The notes under the pieces are model-generated. The model made no database searches, was not told the DNA's origin, and saw only the letters and a list, made by a program, of their open reading frames with translations. Positions 41,785-52,378 of a stretch of DNA of 64,000 nucleotides are shown one piece after another. How positions within the stretch are numbered: position 1 is the stretch's first letter; each line of letters starts with the position of its first letter. This DNA is from DUTS01 sp050951605 (lineage in GTDB: Bacteria > Bacillota > Peptococcia > DRI-13 > DTU073). The DNA lies in contig JBMNJJ010000009.1 of the NCBI GenBank assembly GCA_050951605.1, positions 124,001-188,000 of the forward strand, read 5' to 3'. The position numbers and the translations under genes were made by a program.

Positions 41785-42030
41785 GAATGTAACCTCACTT
41801 TCGGTTGAATAATTTAGGTAATCTGTTATTTGTATTATATGTACGGTTACTCTGAAAGTGACAAGCAGGAAAAAATTTGAGAAAAGTTTAATTAATTAGT
41901 GTTAAAATTTTTACTAGATTTATTGAGAAAATAGGTATATTATTGAATTTAATTGTTTAAAGGAATACAAGAAGATAGGTGTTTTGTTAGGTGAGATGCA
42001 TAGTAGAGTTTAAGGAGGCTTTAAACAAAG

Positions 42031-44736
42031 ATGCAGCAAAAAAAATGGTTTTCTTTAGAGGTAAATCAAGTTGTGCAGGAACTAAATATTAGTTTGACAG
42101 AGGGTTTGACCGCCCGGGAAGTGAATAACCGTCTGCAAACTTATGGGTCTAATGCGTTGCGTGAAGCCCCGCCGCGGAGTTTGTTCGCGCTATTTATGGA
42201 TCAAATAATGGAGCCTTTGGTTTTAATTCTTATTGTAGCGGCGATTATTTCGGGTGCATTAGGGGAAATAGGCGATACAATTCTCATCTTGATTATTGTT
42301 ATTTTGAATGCTGTTTTGGGCGTCTTTCAAGAACATAAGGCTGAACAGGCTCTTAAAGCTTTAAAAGCAATGACGAAGGTTTATGTTAAAGTAATTCGGG
42401 AAGGGATAGTAACTCAAGTTGCCGCAGAAAATTTAGTTCCTGGTGATGTAGTTTTCTTGGAAGCTGGAGATTCAGTACCAGCTGATGCTCGATTGTTAGA
42501 GGTTGCTTCTTTGAGGGTAAATGAAGCAGCGATGACCGGTGAATCAGTACCTGTAGAAAAGAATCTTGAAGTAATCACGGCAGAAGATGTTCCGGTTGGG
42601 GATCGTAAAAATATGGTCTTTATGGGAACAGCAGTAACGGGTGGTCGAGCTAAAGCTGTGATTACGGCAACAGGGATGAAGACAGAGTTAGGAAAAATTG
42701 CTCAAATGTTGCAGGAAGCACCACAAGAGCAGACACCCTTACAGCGTCAGCTGGCTAAATTAGGTAAAACCTTAGGTCTGGCGGCTTTGGCCATTGTTAT
42801 TGTAGTTTTCTTAACAGGTCTGTGGCGCGGAGAAGAACTTTTTACGATGTTTATGACAGCTATTGCTTTAGCGGTAGCAGCAATTCCGGAAGGGTTACCT
42901 GCAGTAGTAACGATTGTTTTGGCTCTTGGTGTTACTAGAATGAGTTGTCGACAAGCGGTAATCAGAAAACTTCCGGCAGTAGAAACTCTAGGTGTAGCTA
43001 CTTATATTTGTTCTGATAAAACAGGTACTCTCACTAAAAATGAAATGACTGTAACTGGTCTTTATATTTATGATTGTTTGTTTAAAGTTACCGGGAGTGG
43101 GTATCAGCCTAAAGGTGAGTTTTATACACAAGAAGGAAGTAAAATAACTCCTTTAGATGAAGAAAATTTACGGCTTCTGCTTTTGGGTGGAGCGTTAAAT
43201 TGTGATGCTCGTTTGGAACAAAATGGTGTCGGTTATCGGATTATTGGTGACCCTACAGAAGGGGCTCTAGTTGTAGCGGCAGGCAAGGTCGGATTGGAGA
43301 AAGAGGAGTTAGAAAGAAGATATCCTCGTTTGCAGGAAATTCCCTTTGATTCCGGTCGCAAGATGATGACTACTTTCCAGCAAATTGAGGGAGAGCTTTA
43401 TGCTTTAACGAAAGGTGCACCTGACCTTTTGCTCGCTCGTTGTAAGGATTTGTTGACTCATGGTGGAGTGGAAAAGTTAGATCAGGAGGTACGGGCGAGG
43501 CTTTTAGAGGTTAATAAAAAATTAGCCTTGAAAGGTCAGCGAGTCTTAGCTTTAGCTGTACGTAAGTGGGCTGAGGTGCCGGCGGGTGAATTAAAGCCGG
43601 AACAGGTGGAAACAGAATTGACCTTTGTCGGTTTTTTTGCTTTACAAGACCCGCCGCGTGAGGAAGCTAAAGAAGCAGTTGCCGTTAGTCGTCAGGCCGG
43701 AATCAGGACAGTAATGATTACCGGTGACCATCAGGATACAGCGGTAGCGATTGCCCAAAAGCTGGATATTTGGCGACAGGGTGACGGTATTCTTACGGGT
43801 ATGCAGTTAGAAAAAATGTCTCAGCGCGAATTAGAAGAACAAGTTAAGAATACTACGGTTTATGCACGTGTTTCCCCAGAGCATAAATTACGGATAGTCG
43901 ATGCCCTAAAGGCTAATCATCAGGTTGTGGCGATGACTGGTGACGGGGTTAATGATGCTCCGGCTTTAAAAAGGGCAGATATCGGAGCGGCAATGGGTAT
44001 AACAGGGACAGAAGTGGCTAAAGAAGCCGCAGATATGGTTTTGCTTGATGATAATTTTGCGACCATTGTTAATGCGGTGAAGGAAGGTAGAACGATTTAC
44101 GATAATATTCGTAAAGCCGTGCAATATTTACTTTCTTGTAATTTAGGCGAAATTGTCGCTATCTTTACGGCGATTCTTTTGGGCATGGGTAGTCCCTTGC
44201 TTCCTGTACAAATTTTATGGCTAAACTTAGTTACAGATGGGGCTCCGGCTTTAGCTTTAGGTGTAGAGCCTTCGGAAAAAGGGATTATGAAGAGACCACC
44301 GCGTAATTCCCGTGCCGGAATTTTTGCCGATGGTGTAGGTAAAGAGATTCTCCTGCAGGGTTTAGTTATTGGGTTGATTTCCTTTGCTGCTTACTGGATG
44401 GCTCTGCAAGAGGGTAGACCTTTAGTAGAAGCACATACCATGGCATTTTTAACTATGGCTTTTGCTCAGCTTGTTCATTCTTTTAATATGCGCAGTAGAG
44501 AAGAATCAGTTTTTACGATGAGGAAAAACCCAAATGGTAAGCTGATTTTGGCCTTTTTCTCTTGTGCGTTTCTACAATTAGTCGTGATTTTCGTTCCTTT
44601 CTTACGGAAGGTCTTTAAGACAGCTTGGTTACAGCCACAAGATTGGTTAATTGTGTTGGCCTTAAGCTTATCTCCATTAGTTATTGCTGAAATTACGAAG
44701 TTTTTTAAGCGGAATCTATTAAAAAACACATTTTAA
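42031..44736 (+). CDS. Calcium-transporting P2-type ATPase (PMCA/SERCA-like)
   Basis: 901 residues, ten membrane helices. AIPEGLPAVVTIVLALGV (transport site, helix 4), the phosphorylation site YICSDKTGTLTKNEMT at Asp 329, TGDHQDT and MTGDGVNDAPALKRADIG hinge motifs, and the cytosolic KGAPDLLL nucleotide-binding lysine are all present. It exports Ca2+ (or Mn2+). An AAGGAGG site precedes the ATG. Stand-alone gene ended by a terminator. Confidence 0.95.
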   Translation: MQQKKWFSLEVNQVVQELNISLTEGLTAREVNNRLQTYGSNALREAPPRSLFALFMDQIMEPLVLILIVAAIISGALGEIGDTILILIIVILNAVLGVFQEHKAEQALKALKAMTKVYVKVIREGIVTQVAAENLVPGDVVFLEAGDSVPADARLLEVASLRVNEAAMTGESVPVEKNLEVITAEDVPVGDRKNMVFMGTAVTGGRAKAVITATGMKTELGKIAQMLQEAPQEQTPLQRQLAKLGKTLGLAALAIVIVVFLTGLWRGEELFTMFMTAIALAVAAIPEGLPAVVTIVLALGVTRMSCRQAVIRKLPAVETLGVATYICSDKTGTLTKNEMTVTGLYIYDCLFKVTGSGYQPKGEFYTQEGSKITPLDEENLRLLLLGGALNCDARLEQNGVGYRIIGDPTEGALVVAAGKVGLEKEELERRYPRLQEIPFDSGRKMMTTFQQIEGELYALTKGAPDLLLARCKDLLTHGGVEKLDQEVRARLLEVNKKLALKGQRVLALAVRKWAEVPAGELKPEQVETELTFVGFFALQDPPREEAKEAVAVSRQAGIRTVMITGDHQDTAVAIAQKLDIWRQGDGILTGMQLEKMSQRELEEQVKNTTVYARVSPEHKLRIVDALKANHQVVAMTGDGVNDAPALKRADIGAAMGITGTEVAKEAADMVLLDDNFATIVNAVKEGRTIYDNIRKAVQYLLSCNLGEIVAIFTAILLGMGSPLLPVQILWLNLVTDGAPALALGVEPSEKGIMKRPPRNSRAGIFADGVGKEILLQGLVIGLISFAAYWMALQEGRPLVEAHTMAFLTMAFAQLVHSFNMRSREESVFTMRKNPNGKLILAFFSCAFLQLVVIFVPFLRKVFKTAWLQPQDWLIVLALSLSPLVIAEITKFFKRNLLKNTF

Positions 44737-44766
44737 GCAAGAAATTAGTATATGTAAAATTGAACT

Positions 44767-44797
44767 AAGTTCCCTTGTTTGGGGGAACTTTTTTCTT
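44767..44797 (+). terminator. Terminator after the Ca-ATPase gene
   Basis: AAGTTCCC pairs with GGGAACTT, followed by four T and a CTTCTT stretch. Confidence 0.8.
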
Positions 44798-44863
44798 CTT
44801 CCGGCGTCAGTAAAGTTAGAAGTAAGGAAATAATATATTTAATTAAGGGAGGTTTTTAAAACA

Positions 44864-47041
44864 ATGAAAGTTAAGGGTAAATTAGTTTTTAAGCAAATAA
44901 TTGCTTGGTGTACGGCGCTAGCTTTAGTAGTATCTTTTTTCCCGGGCTATGTGTTAGCGGCTCAAGAACAAGCGGTTTCTTTGGAAGAAGCTGTACAGAC
45001 AGCGAAGGCGGCTTTTGACATACCTAAAGAATTTACTAAATTTTCTTCCGGGTATAATCAGTATGAAGAACGTCAGGCTTGGGAATTACGTTGGAATACG
45101 GAAAAAGAACCGAGCGGACATTTATATGTACAGGTAGATAGTCGAACCGGGGATATTTTAAACATGAGTTTTTGGCAGTCAAGTCAAGAATCCGGTTCGC
45201 GAAGTAAACTTCCGGCTATTTCCCGGGATGAAGCTGTAAGGATTGCTACTGAATTAGTGCAGTCTCTCCAGCCTAAACGAATTGCCAAATTAAAACTGGA
45301 AGAGAATAATGATGAATTACTGCAACTAACGTCTTGGTCCCCCGGTACATATAGAATTAAATGGGTACGTCAGGTACAGGGAGTGCCGTTTTTACAGGAT
45401 GGGGTGACTGTTAATGTCGATAATCAAACAGGACGAATTACCGGTTATAATTTTAATTGGACCGAAGGTGATTTTCCTGATGCGAGTAAAGCAATTTCTT
45501 TAGAAAAGGCTCGTCAGGCTTGGGAAAAAGCCGAGATGTCCCAATTACAATATTTTCGTCCTTCTTTGACTAAAGCAGATGAGGAGAGAGAGGTAAAACT
45601 TGTTTATCGTTTAACTCATCCTTCGCGGGGTGTTTTAGATGCTCTTACCGGAAAACCTCTGGAGTTAGACCGGGGAATAATGAATATGATGAAGGAGATG
45701 GCTATGGATGGGGGCACTTTAACTCCGGAAGAAATTAAAGAAATTGAAGCAGCTGGTAAAGTTATTAACCAAGCAAAAGCCGAAGCAGTAGTTCGGAAGT
45801 GGGTTTCTCTTCCTGAGGGGTTTGCTTTACAAGGTGTTCATTTAAATCAGGATGAACAGCGAGCAGTAGGGGCACGTACCTGGTTTTTCAATTGGCGCTA
45901 TGCAGGGGATGTTGAAGATAAAGGTGAAGGGCGTTGGCTAGATGCTCGCGTAGATGCCCTTAGTGGAGAGTTGCTTGGTTTTAATTGGTATAAACCTTAT
46001 TTAAGAGAAAACGTTCAACAAACAGAGCGACTTAATCGAGAGGAAGCGCAAAAGAAAGCGGAAGCTTTTTTACAAAAAATTCAACCGGAACTTTTTAAAC
46101 ATGTGAAACTTAATGACTTACAAACCTCTGAACCGCCGCGTCCATTAACTAAAGAAGAACTGCCTCTTAGTCAACATTTCGAATATCAGAGGCTTGTCAA
46201 TGATATCGTCTTCCCGGCTAATGGGCTGACGGTATCTGTGGATACGACTACCGGGGCAATCGAATCTTATTCTTTAAACTGGCAGGAATTACAATTCCCA
46301 TCTGCAGCAGGGGTTCTTAATTCAGCTCAGATAAATGCTCAGTTTTTAAAACGCCAACCTCTTACTTTGCAATATAAGCAAGATGTAGCACCTATTCAGT
46401 CCGGAGCTAAAAAGGAAATTAGGTTAGTATATTGTCCGGTGCCTAAACCCGGTCAGCAGGGAGAAGCGATGAGTGATGCCAAGACGGGTGTAGCTTTAGA
46501 TTGGCAGGGCAAACCGTTAACTGAACAACCGCGTCCTTATACATTTACGGATATTACCGGACATTGGGCGGAAAAGGAGATTGCTTTACTTGGTCAAGCG
46601 GGGATTTTGGGTGAATATGGTGCTACTTTTTGTCCCGAGAAGCCGATTACTGTTGTTCAATATTTACGAGCACTTTTGATGATGGAAAGAGGTGCTATGG
46701 GGGTTCATACTTTAAGTGATGAAGAAGTGATGGAACAGGCTCAACAAAAGGGTTGGTTAAAAGAAGAACTACAACCAACTGCGACGATTGACCGTTTACA
46801 GTTAGCTCGTTTAGGGATTCGTTTTTTAGGGCTTGAACAAGTAGCAAAAATTGAAGGAATTTATACAGTACCTTACCAGGACCTGCAAAATATATCTTCT
46901 TCTGACCAAGGTTATGTAGCTCTTAGTTGGGGATTAGGGATATTAAAGGGTGAACAAGGCTCTTTTCAACCGGAACAGATTGCTTCTCGTGCCCAAGCAG
47001 CTGTTACCTTGATTAGGATGTTGAAAACAGATTTAAAATAA
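44864..47041 (+). CDS. YcdB/YcdC-type surface protein with C-terminal S-layer homology domains
   Basis: 725 residues. Signal peptide at 1-32 (IAWCTALALVVSFFPGYVLA then AQEQ). Three or four PepSY-like YcdB/YcdC repeats (about 40-560: LYVQVDSRTGDILNMSFWQS, VNVDNQTGRITGYNFNW, ARVDALSGELLGFNWY, VSVDTTTGAIESYSLNW), then two SLH domains (about 560-720, FTDITGHWAEKEIALLGQAG and VPYQDLQNISSSDQGYVALS). The YcdB/YcdC family is considered a peptidase-associated surface protein; the SLH tail anchors it to the cell wall polymer. Followed by a terminator. Confidence 0.86.
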   Translation: MKVKGKLVFKQIIAWCTALALVVSFFPGYVLAAQEQAVSLEEAVQTAKAAFDIPKEFTKFSSGYNQYEERQAWELRWNTEKEPSGHLYVQVDSRTGDILNMSFWQSSQESGSRSKLPAISRDEAVRIATELVQSLQPKRIAKLKLEENNDELLQLTSWSPGTYRIKWVRQVQGVPFLQDGVTVNVDNQTGRITGYNFNWTEGDFPDASKAISLEKARQAWEKAEMSQLQYFRPSLTKADEEREVKLVYRLTHPSRGVLDALTGKPLELDRGIMNMMKEMAMDGGTLTPEEIKEIEAAGKVINQAKAEAVVRKWVSLPEGFALQGVHLNQDEQRAVGARTWFFNWRYAGDVEDKGEGRWLDARVDALSGELLGFNWYKPYLRENVQQTERLNREEAQKKAEAFLQKIQPELFKHVKLNDLQTSEPPRPLTKEELPLSQHFEYQRLVNDIVFPANGLTVSVDTTTGAIESYSLNWQELQFPSAAGVLNSAQINAQFLKRQPLTLQYKQDVAPIQSGAKKEIRLVYCPVPKPGQQGEAMSDAKTGVALDWQGKPLTEQPRPYTFTDITGHWAEKEIALLGQAGILGEYGATFCPEKPITVVQYLRALLMMERGAMGVHTLSDEEVMEQAQQKGWLKEELQPTATIDRLQLARLGIRFLGLEQVAKIEGIYTVPYQDLQNISSSDQGYVALSWGLGILKGEQGSFQPEQIASRAQAAVTLIRMLKTDLK

Positions 47042-47058
47042 AATAAGGGAAATATTTT

Positions 47059-47106
47059 AAAAGGCTCTCTATAAAAAGGTTTCCTTTTTATAGAGAGCCT
47101 TTTTTC
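47059..47106 (+). terminator. Terminator after the SLH protein gene
   Basis: AAAAGGCTCTCTATAAAAAGG pairs with its complement, ending in GCCTTTTTT; a stem of about 20 bases. Confidence 0.9.
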
Positions 47107-47220
47107 ATGGAATTATTGAAGTAAAAATAGTATAGAATAACATTAGAATATAAAGGAAAGTTGCGGGCATTATGGAATTATAATAAATAGATGATGGTTG
47201 AAGAAGAGGATGTGATTGCT

Positions 47221-49449
47221 GTGGAAAAGATTAATTCGGCAGCTAATAGAGTTAATTTAGAAATTCGAGGAATGAAATGTGCTGCTTGTGCTTCTAAAAT
47301 TGAAAAAGAATTAAAAGAACTGTCTGGTGTAAGTAAAGTTGCGGTAAATCTGCTTACCGAAAAAGCAAATATTCTTTATTTTTCCCCGCAAATTACAGTT
47401 AAAGACTTTGTGGATGTGATTAAAAAATTAGGTTATGAGGTAGTGGTGACTGATAATATAGCTAGTTTACATAAAGAAAAAGGTGTTAAAGAATGGAATT
47501 ATACGGAACAGAAAAAGCTTTTCTTTTTTTCTGCGCTGCTTTCATTACCTTTATTTTTAGTGATGTTGGCGGAAATATTTTTATGGTCGTGGGTCCCTTT
47601 AATATTATTTAATAATTATTTTCAGTTAATTTTGGCGACATTAGTTCAATTTATAGCTGGTGCTCAGTTTTATCGGGACGCATATTATGCGTTAAAAAAT
47701 AAAAGTGTAAATATGTCAGTTCTTGTTGTATTAGGAACTTCGGCTGCATATTTTTTCAGCCTAATGGTTGTTTTTTGGGGAAGCCAAATAGGATATCAAT
47801 ATGTTTATTTTGAAACTTCGGCTCTAATTATTACCATTATTCTGCTAGGAAAACTTTTGGAGTCTAGGGCTAAGGGAAAAACTTCGGAATCTATTAGAAA
47901 ACTAATGGATCTAAGAGCCAGAAAAGCACGAGTAATTCGTAATGGGGAAGAAAAAGAGGTGCTTTTTGAAGAAGTAGAAGTAGGTGATTTAATTATTGTT
48001 CGTCCCGGTGAAAAAATTCCGGTAGATGGAGTGATTAAAGAGGGATATTCTTCTGTTGATGAGTCTATGTTTACCGGCGAAAGTATTCCTGTAGATAAAA
48101 AAGAAGGAGATAAGGTTATTGGCGCGACAATAAATAAACATGGAACTTTTAAGTTTGAGGCGGTTAATGTAGGGGCGGAAACAGTATTAGCTCAAGTTGT
48201 TCGTTCTGTAGAAGAAGCCTTGAGTTCTAAAGCTCCTATTCAGCGGACAGTAGATATTATTTCTGCTTATTTTGTTCCCGTAGTGCTGGTTGCAGCAGTA
48301 GTTGTTTTTGTAGCGTGGTTTGCTTTATTAGATGTTGGGAATTTTAGTCGTGCTTTAATTAATTTTATTGCAGTTTTGGTGATTGCTTGTCCTTGTGCTT
48401 TGGGATTAGCTACACCTACGTCGATTGTAGTAGGTACCGGCAAGGGGGCTGAGTGTGGAATTTTGATTAAAGGGGGCGAACCTTTAGAGAATGCTCAGAA
48501 GGTGGATACTGTTGTTTTAGATAAAACGGGAACGATTACAAAAGGTGAGCCTGAAGTTACAGATATAGTTACTCTTTCCTCGCTTTCTACTGAAGAAATT
48601 TTGCGGATGGCGGCTATTGCGGAGAAAGCTTCTGAACATCCGTTAGGGAAGGCTGTGGTTGCCCGAAGTAAAAAAACTTGGTGGGAATTGCCGGATGCTA
48701 CACAGTTTATTGCTTTACCGGGATGGGGTGTGGAGGCAGAGGTAGAAGGGAAAAAGGTGTTTGTGGGGACAAGAAAATTGTTACGAAGAAAAAAAGTCCC
48801 CCTAGAAGATACTACTGAAAACAAACTACGTGAATTGGAGGGTCAGGGTAAAACGGTGTTGCTTGTGGCTATTGAGCAAAAAATAGCGGGAATTATTGCG
48901 GTCGCTGATACGGTGAAGGAACATGCTATGGTCGCTATTACTGATTTACGGAAGATGGGTATTGAAGTAATTATGATTACCGGTGATAATTGGCGGACAG
49001 CACAAACTATTGCCGAGCAAGTTGGGATTAAACGTGTTTTTGCTGAGATTTTGCCTGAAGATAAGGCTAAAGAAATAGAAAAACTAAAAGCTAAAGGAAA
49101 AATTGTGGGAATGGTTGGTGATGGCATTAATGATGCTCCGGCTTTAGTTACTGCTGATGTAGGGTTGGCGATTGGGTCGGGGACGGATATTGCTATAGAA
49201 GCTGCTGATATCACGCTATTAAGTGATGACTTGCGAGGTGTTCCTGCTAGTATAAAATTGAGTAAGGCAACAATGAAGAATATTAAACAAAATCTTTTTT
49301 GGGCGTTAATTTATAATTCTTTAGGGATTCCTATTGCGGCAGCCGGTTTGTTAAATCCGGTTTTTGCGGGTGGAGCTATGGCTTTTAGTTCTATTTCTGT
49401 TGTTCTTAATTCTCTGCGTTTAAAGCGTTGGTCTTATAAGTCAAATTAA
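47221..49449 (+). CDS. copA: Copper P1B-type ATPase
   Basis: 742 residues from GTG 47221. One N-terminal HMA domain with GMKCAACASKIEKEL (CxxC metal site), eight membrane helices, transport motif ACPCALGLATPTS, phosphorylation site LDKTGTITKG, hinge MVGDGINDAPALVTADVG. It exports Cu+ from the cytosol. I chose GTG 47221 because GAAGAGGA lies about 10 bases before it; ATG 47191 would add ten residues. No copper chaperone or csoR is nearby. Confidence 0.92.
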   Translation: MEKINSAANRVNLEIRGMKCAACASKIEKELKELSGVSKVAVNLLTEKANILYFSPQITVKDFVDVIKKLGYEVVVTDNIASLHKEKGVKEWNYTEQKKLFFFSALLSLPLFLVMLAEIFLWSWVPLILFNNYFQLILATLVQFIAGAQFYRDAYYALKNKSVNMSVLVVLGTSAAYFFSLMVVFWGSQIGYQYVYFETSALIITIILLGKLLESRAKGKTSESIRKLMDLRARKARVIRNGEEKEVLFEEVEVGDLIIVRPGEKIPVDGVIKEGYSSVDESMFTGESIPVDKKEGDKVIGATINKHGTFKFEAVNVGAETVLAQVVRSVEEALSSKAPIQRTVDIISAYFVPVVLVAAVVVFVAWFALLDVGNFSRALINFIAVLVIACPCALGLATPTSIVVGTGKGAECGILIKGGEPLENAQKVDTVVLDKTGTITKGEPEVTDIVTLSSLSTEEILRMAAIAEKASEHPLGKAVVARSKKTWWELPDATQFIALPGWGVEAEVEGKKVFVGTRKLLRRKKVPLEDTTENKLRELEGQGKTVLLVAIEQKIAGIIAVADTVKEHAMVAITDLRKMGIEVIMITGDNWRTAQTIAEQVGIKRVFAEILPEDKAKEIEKLKAKGKIVGMVGDGINDAPALVTADVGLAIGSGTDIAIEAADITLLSDDLRGVPASIKLSKATMKNIKQNLFWALIYNSLGIPIAAAGLLNPVFAGGAMAFSSISVVLNSLRLKRWSYKSN

Positions 49450-49530
49450 AAAACAGAAGTTGTTTTCATTTACACCTTTTTGTAAGTATGATAGAATAAT
49501 AAATAATTTGTAGCTACTAAAAATTATTGC

Positions 49531-49561
49531 GGAGGAGGCTTGTAGGATGGTAGAATGGTAG
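49531..49561 (+). other. Minimal four-codon ORF with strong ribosome site
   Basis: GGAGGAGG at 49531-49538 is followed after 8 bases by ATG GTA GAA TGG TAG (49547-49561). It lies 70 bases before the acyl-CoA ligase start, so it could be a leader or just a remnant. Confidence 0.3.
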
Positions 49562-49631
49562 TTCTTTATTTTATTTATAGCTGATTTAAGTAAGAAAACA
49601 AGTAGTACAGTAGGAAGGAAGGGTTTAAATT

Positions 49632-51206
49632 ATGCCAATAACAGAAATGTTGTCTCGTAATGCGCGGGTATATCCGCACGAGGTAAGTTTGATTGAACGG
49701 GAGCCTGCTCTAAGTAGGCGGAGAGAAATAACTTGGTTGGAATTTGAACAGCAAGCGAATAGCTTGGCTAATACTTTGTTGGAGCAGGGCATTAAAAAAG
49801 GTGACAAGGTCGCTTTATTAATGACCAATTGTTTAGAATGGCTGCCTGTTTATTTTGGTGTCTTGAAAACAGGGGCTTTGGTAGCTCCTTTAAATTTTCG
49901 TTTCACAGCTCAAGAAATAAAAAAATGCTTAGAAACTGCGGAAGTAAAGGTTCTTATTTATGGACCAGAGTTTGTGGAAAGAATTAAGCAAATTAAAGAT
50001 GAATTAGATTTTGTGGAAATGTTTATTTTCGTGGGCGATAATTGCCCGAATGAGGCGGAAAGTTATACAAAGATAATTACTGAAGCTTCAACAGCTGACC
50101 CTAAAATAGCGCTTACAGATAATGATGAGGCGGCACTTTATTTTACTTCAGGAACTACCGGTACTCCGAAACCGATTGTTTTGACACACGCGAATTTAGT
50201 TTCGGCTTGTATTACTGAAAATAATCATCATCGGCAGAAGCATGAGGATAATTTTCTCTGTATTCCTCCTTTATATCATACGGGTGCAAAAATGCACTGG
50301 TTGGGTAGTTTGATTGTAGGTGGTAAAGCTGTTTTACTTAAAGGAGTAAAGCCGCAGTGGATTTTAGAGACTGTCTCGGAAGAAGGGGTAAGTATTGTTT
50401 GGTTACTTGTACCATGGGCACAAGATATTCTTGATGCGATTGACAGCAAAGAAGTTAATTTAAAAGATTATCAGCTAGAGCAGTGGCGATTGATGCACAT
50501 TGGGGCACAACCTGTACCTCCCAGTTTGATTATTAGATGGAAGAAATATTTTCCTAAGCAGAAGTATGATACAAATTATGGCTTAAGTGAATCGACAGGA
50601 CCTGGTTGTGTGCATCTGGGGTTGGAAAATATTCATAAAGTGGGTGCGATAGGTGTACCCGGTTTTAATTGGGAAATTAAGATTGTCGATGAAGCCGGCA
50701 ATCCTGTTTCTGCAGGTAAGGTAGGGGAATTGGTAGTTAGAGGACCGGGAGTAATGAAAGGTTATTACAAAAATCCGGAAGCCACCAGTAAAGTTTTGAA
50801 AGATGGCTGGCTCTATACTGGAGATATGGCCAGGAAGGATCGAGATGGTTTTATTTATCTTGTTGATCGAAAAAAAGATGTGGTGATTATGGGTGGGGAA
50901 AATATTTTTCCCGTAGAAATTGAAGATTTTCTCCGTTCCCATGAGGATATCAGGGATGCGGCGATTATCGGGATGCCTGATCAAAGGTTAGGAGAAATTC
51001 CTGTAGCGATTGTAGAGCTCAAACCTAGTAGTACTTTAACAGAAGAATCCATTTTGGAGTTTTGTCAGGCTTTACCCAGGTATAAAAGACCGCGGATGGT
51101 TTTCTTGGATCAGGTCCCTCGTAATCCTACCGGCAAAATTGAAAAGCCTAAGTTGCGAGAAAAATATTGTAATGGAGATAGTCATTTTTTGTTAGCATCA
51201 TGTTAA
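49632..51206 (+). CDS. AMP-dependent acyl-CoA synthetase/ligase
   Basis: 524 residues. YFTSGTTGTPKPIVLTHANL is the AMP-binding motif, YGLSESTGPG the ANL A5 motif, GWLYTGDMARKDRDGFIYLV the hinge region, and NPTGKIEK holds the catalytic lysine. It activates a carboxylic acid (probably medium or long chain) via an acyl-AMP to acyl-CoA. The iron alcohol dehydrogenase follows after 33 bases, suggesting a shared pathway, e.g. interconversion of an acid, aldehyde and alcohol. Substrate not evident. Confidence 0.9.
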   Translation: MPITEMLSRNARVYPHEVSLIEREPALSRRREITWLEFEQQANSLANTLLEQGIKKGDKVALLMTNCLEWLPVYFGVLKTGALVAPLNFRFTAQEIKKCLETAEVKVLIYGPEFVERIKQIKDELDFVEMFIFVGDNCPNEAESYTKIITEASTADPKIALTDNDEAALYFTSGTTGTPKPIVLTHANLVSACITENNHHRQKHEDNFLCIPPLYHTGAKMHWLGSLIVGGKAVLLKGVKPQWILETVSEEGVSIVWLLVPWAQDILDAIDSKEVNLKDYQLEQWRLMHIGAQPVPPSLIIRWKKYFPKQKYDTNYGLSESTGPGCVHLGLENIHKVGAIGVPGFNWEIKIVDEAGNPVSAGKVGELVVRGPGVMKGYYKNPEATSKVLKDGWLYTGDMARKDRDGFIYLVDRKKDVVIMGGENIFPVEIEDFLRSHEDIRDAAIIGMPDQRLGEIPVAIVELKPSSTLTEESILEFCQALPRYKRPRMVFLDQVPRNPTGKIEKPKLREKYCNGDSHFLLASC

Positions 51207-51239
51207 TGTTAGGGTCAAGAGAAAGCGAGAGGTTGTAGG

Positions 51240-52358
51240 ATGCAATTTACTTTACATTTTCCTAGTAAGCTTATTTTTGGGGATAATACTCTTGATAAAC
51301 TAGGTGAGAATGCAATAGAATTTGGGAAAAAGTGTTTGCTGGTTACAGGGAAAAAATCAACACGAGAATCAGGTACTTTACAGAAGACCATGGAGAGCTT
51401 AACCAAGAATGATATTAAATGTCTTTGTTTTTCTGAAGTGAGCGGTGAACCTGATTGTGAGATTGTTGATAGGGTAAGAACTTTAGCCGAAAAGGAAAAG
51501 GTGGATTTTCTTGTGGCTTTGGGTGGGGGTAGTTCTCTAGATACAGCGAAGGCAGCAGCCGGATTGATGGGGCAGGATTTGCCAACTGTTGAATATCTTA
51601 ATAAAGCTCCTTTTGAGTATAAAGGGATTCCTTTTGTGGCTGTACCAACAACTGCAGGTACGGGTAGTGAGATTACCCTAAATTCGGTTTTATATAATCC
51701 TGTAACCGAAAACAAGAAAAGTTTAGCCCATCCTTGTTTTCAGGCTCGTTTGAGTATTGTCGATCCTACCTTGACATACAGTATGTTGCCTCGGCTTACG
51801 GCTATTACAGGGATGGATGCCTTGACTCATGCAGTGGAGTCTTATACGTCCCTAAAGGCTAATGAGGTAACGAAAGCGTTAGCCGCAAGGGCTATTAAGA
51901 TTATTTGTGAAAATTTAAGAGCAACAGTAGAAAATAATCTATATTGTGAAGGTAGAAGCAAGATGGCTCTGGGTAGTATGATGGCGGGAATGGCCTTTGC
52001 GCAAACGGGAGTAGGTGCAGCTCATTCCCTTTCACATCCTTTAGGCGCACTTTTTCATATTCCTCACGGTGTGGCTTGTGCCCTTTTGCTGCCGGAGGTA
52101 GTTGCGTTTAATAGTGTAGTGTGTAGGGATAAATATGAGGAAATTACCGTTATGTTGGGGCTTAAAGAGGATTTTTCGGCTTATTTGCATAAAATAGTAA
52201 AACAATTACCTTTACCGCAAACGTTAACTGAAGCTGGGTATCGGGAAGGTCGAGAAAAAAAGATTGTTACAGCTAGCTTTGATTCTCGTTCTATTAAAAA
52301 TAATCCACGTAAGGTTGAGAAAAAGGATGTTATGAATATTTTAGTAAGATGTCTTTAA
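51240..52358 (+). CDS. Iron-containing alcohol dehydrogenase
   Basis: 372 residues. NAD(P)-binding GGGSSLDTAKA near residue 92 and metal ligands in DALTHAVESY, AHSLSHPLGALFHIPHG and following HGVACALLLP match the Fe-ADH family. It reduces or oxidises a small alcohol/aldehyde or lactaldehyde-type substrate with Fe2+ or Zn2+. Cotranscribed with the acyl-CoA ligase. A strong terminator follows. Confidence 0.92.
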   Translation: MQFTLHFPSKLIFGDNTLDKLGENAIEFGKKCLLVTGKKSTRESGTLQKTMESLTKNDIKCLCFSEVSGEPDCEIVDRVRTLAEKEKVDFLVALGGGSSLDTAKAAAGLMGQDLPTVEYLNKAPFEYKGIPFVAVPTTAGTGSEITLNSVLYNPVTENKKSLAHPCFQARLSIVDPTLTYSMLPRLTAITGMDALTHAVESYTSLKANEVTKALAARAIKIICENLRATVENNLYCEGRSKMALGSMMAGMAFAQTGVGAAHSLSHPLGALFHIPHGVACALLLPEVVAFNSVVCRDKYEEITVMLGLKEDFSAYLHKIVKQLPLPQTLTEAGYREGREKKIVTASFDSRSIKNNPRKVEKKDVMNILVRCL

Positions 52359-52378
52359 ATGAAAGATAGTACTAATTA

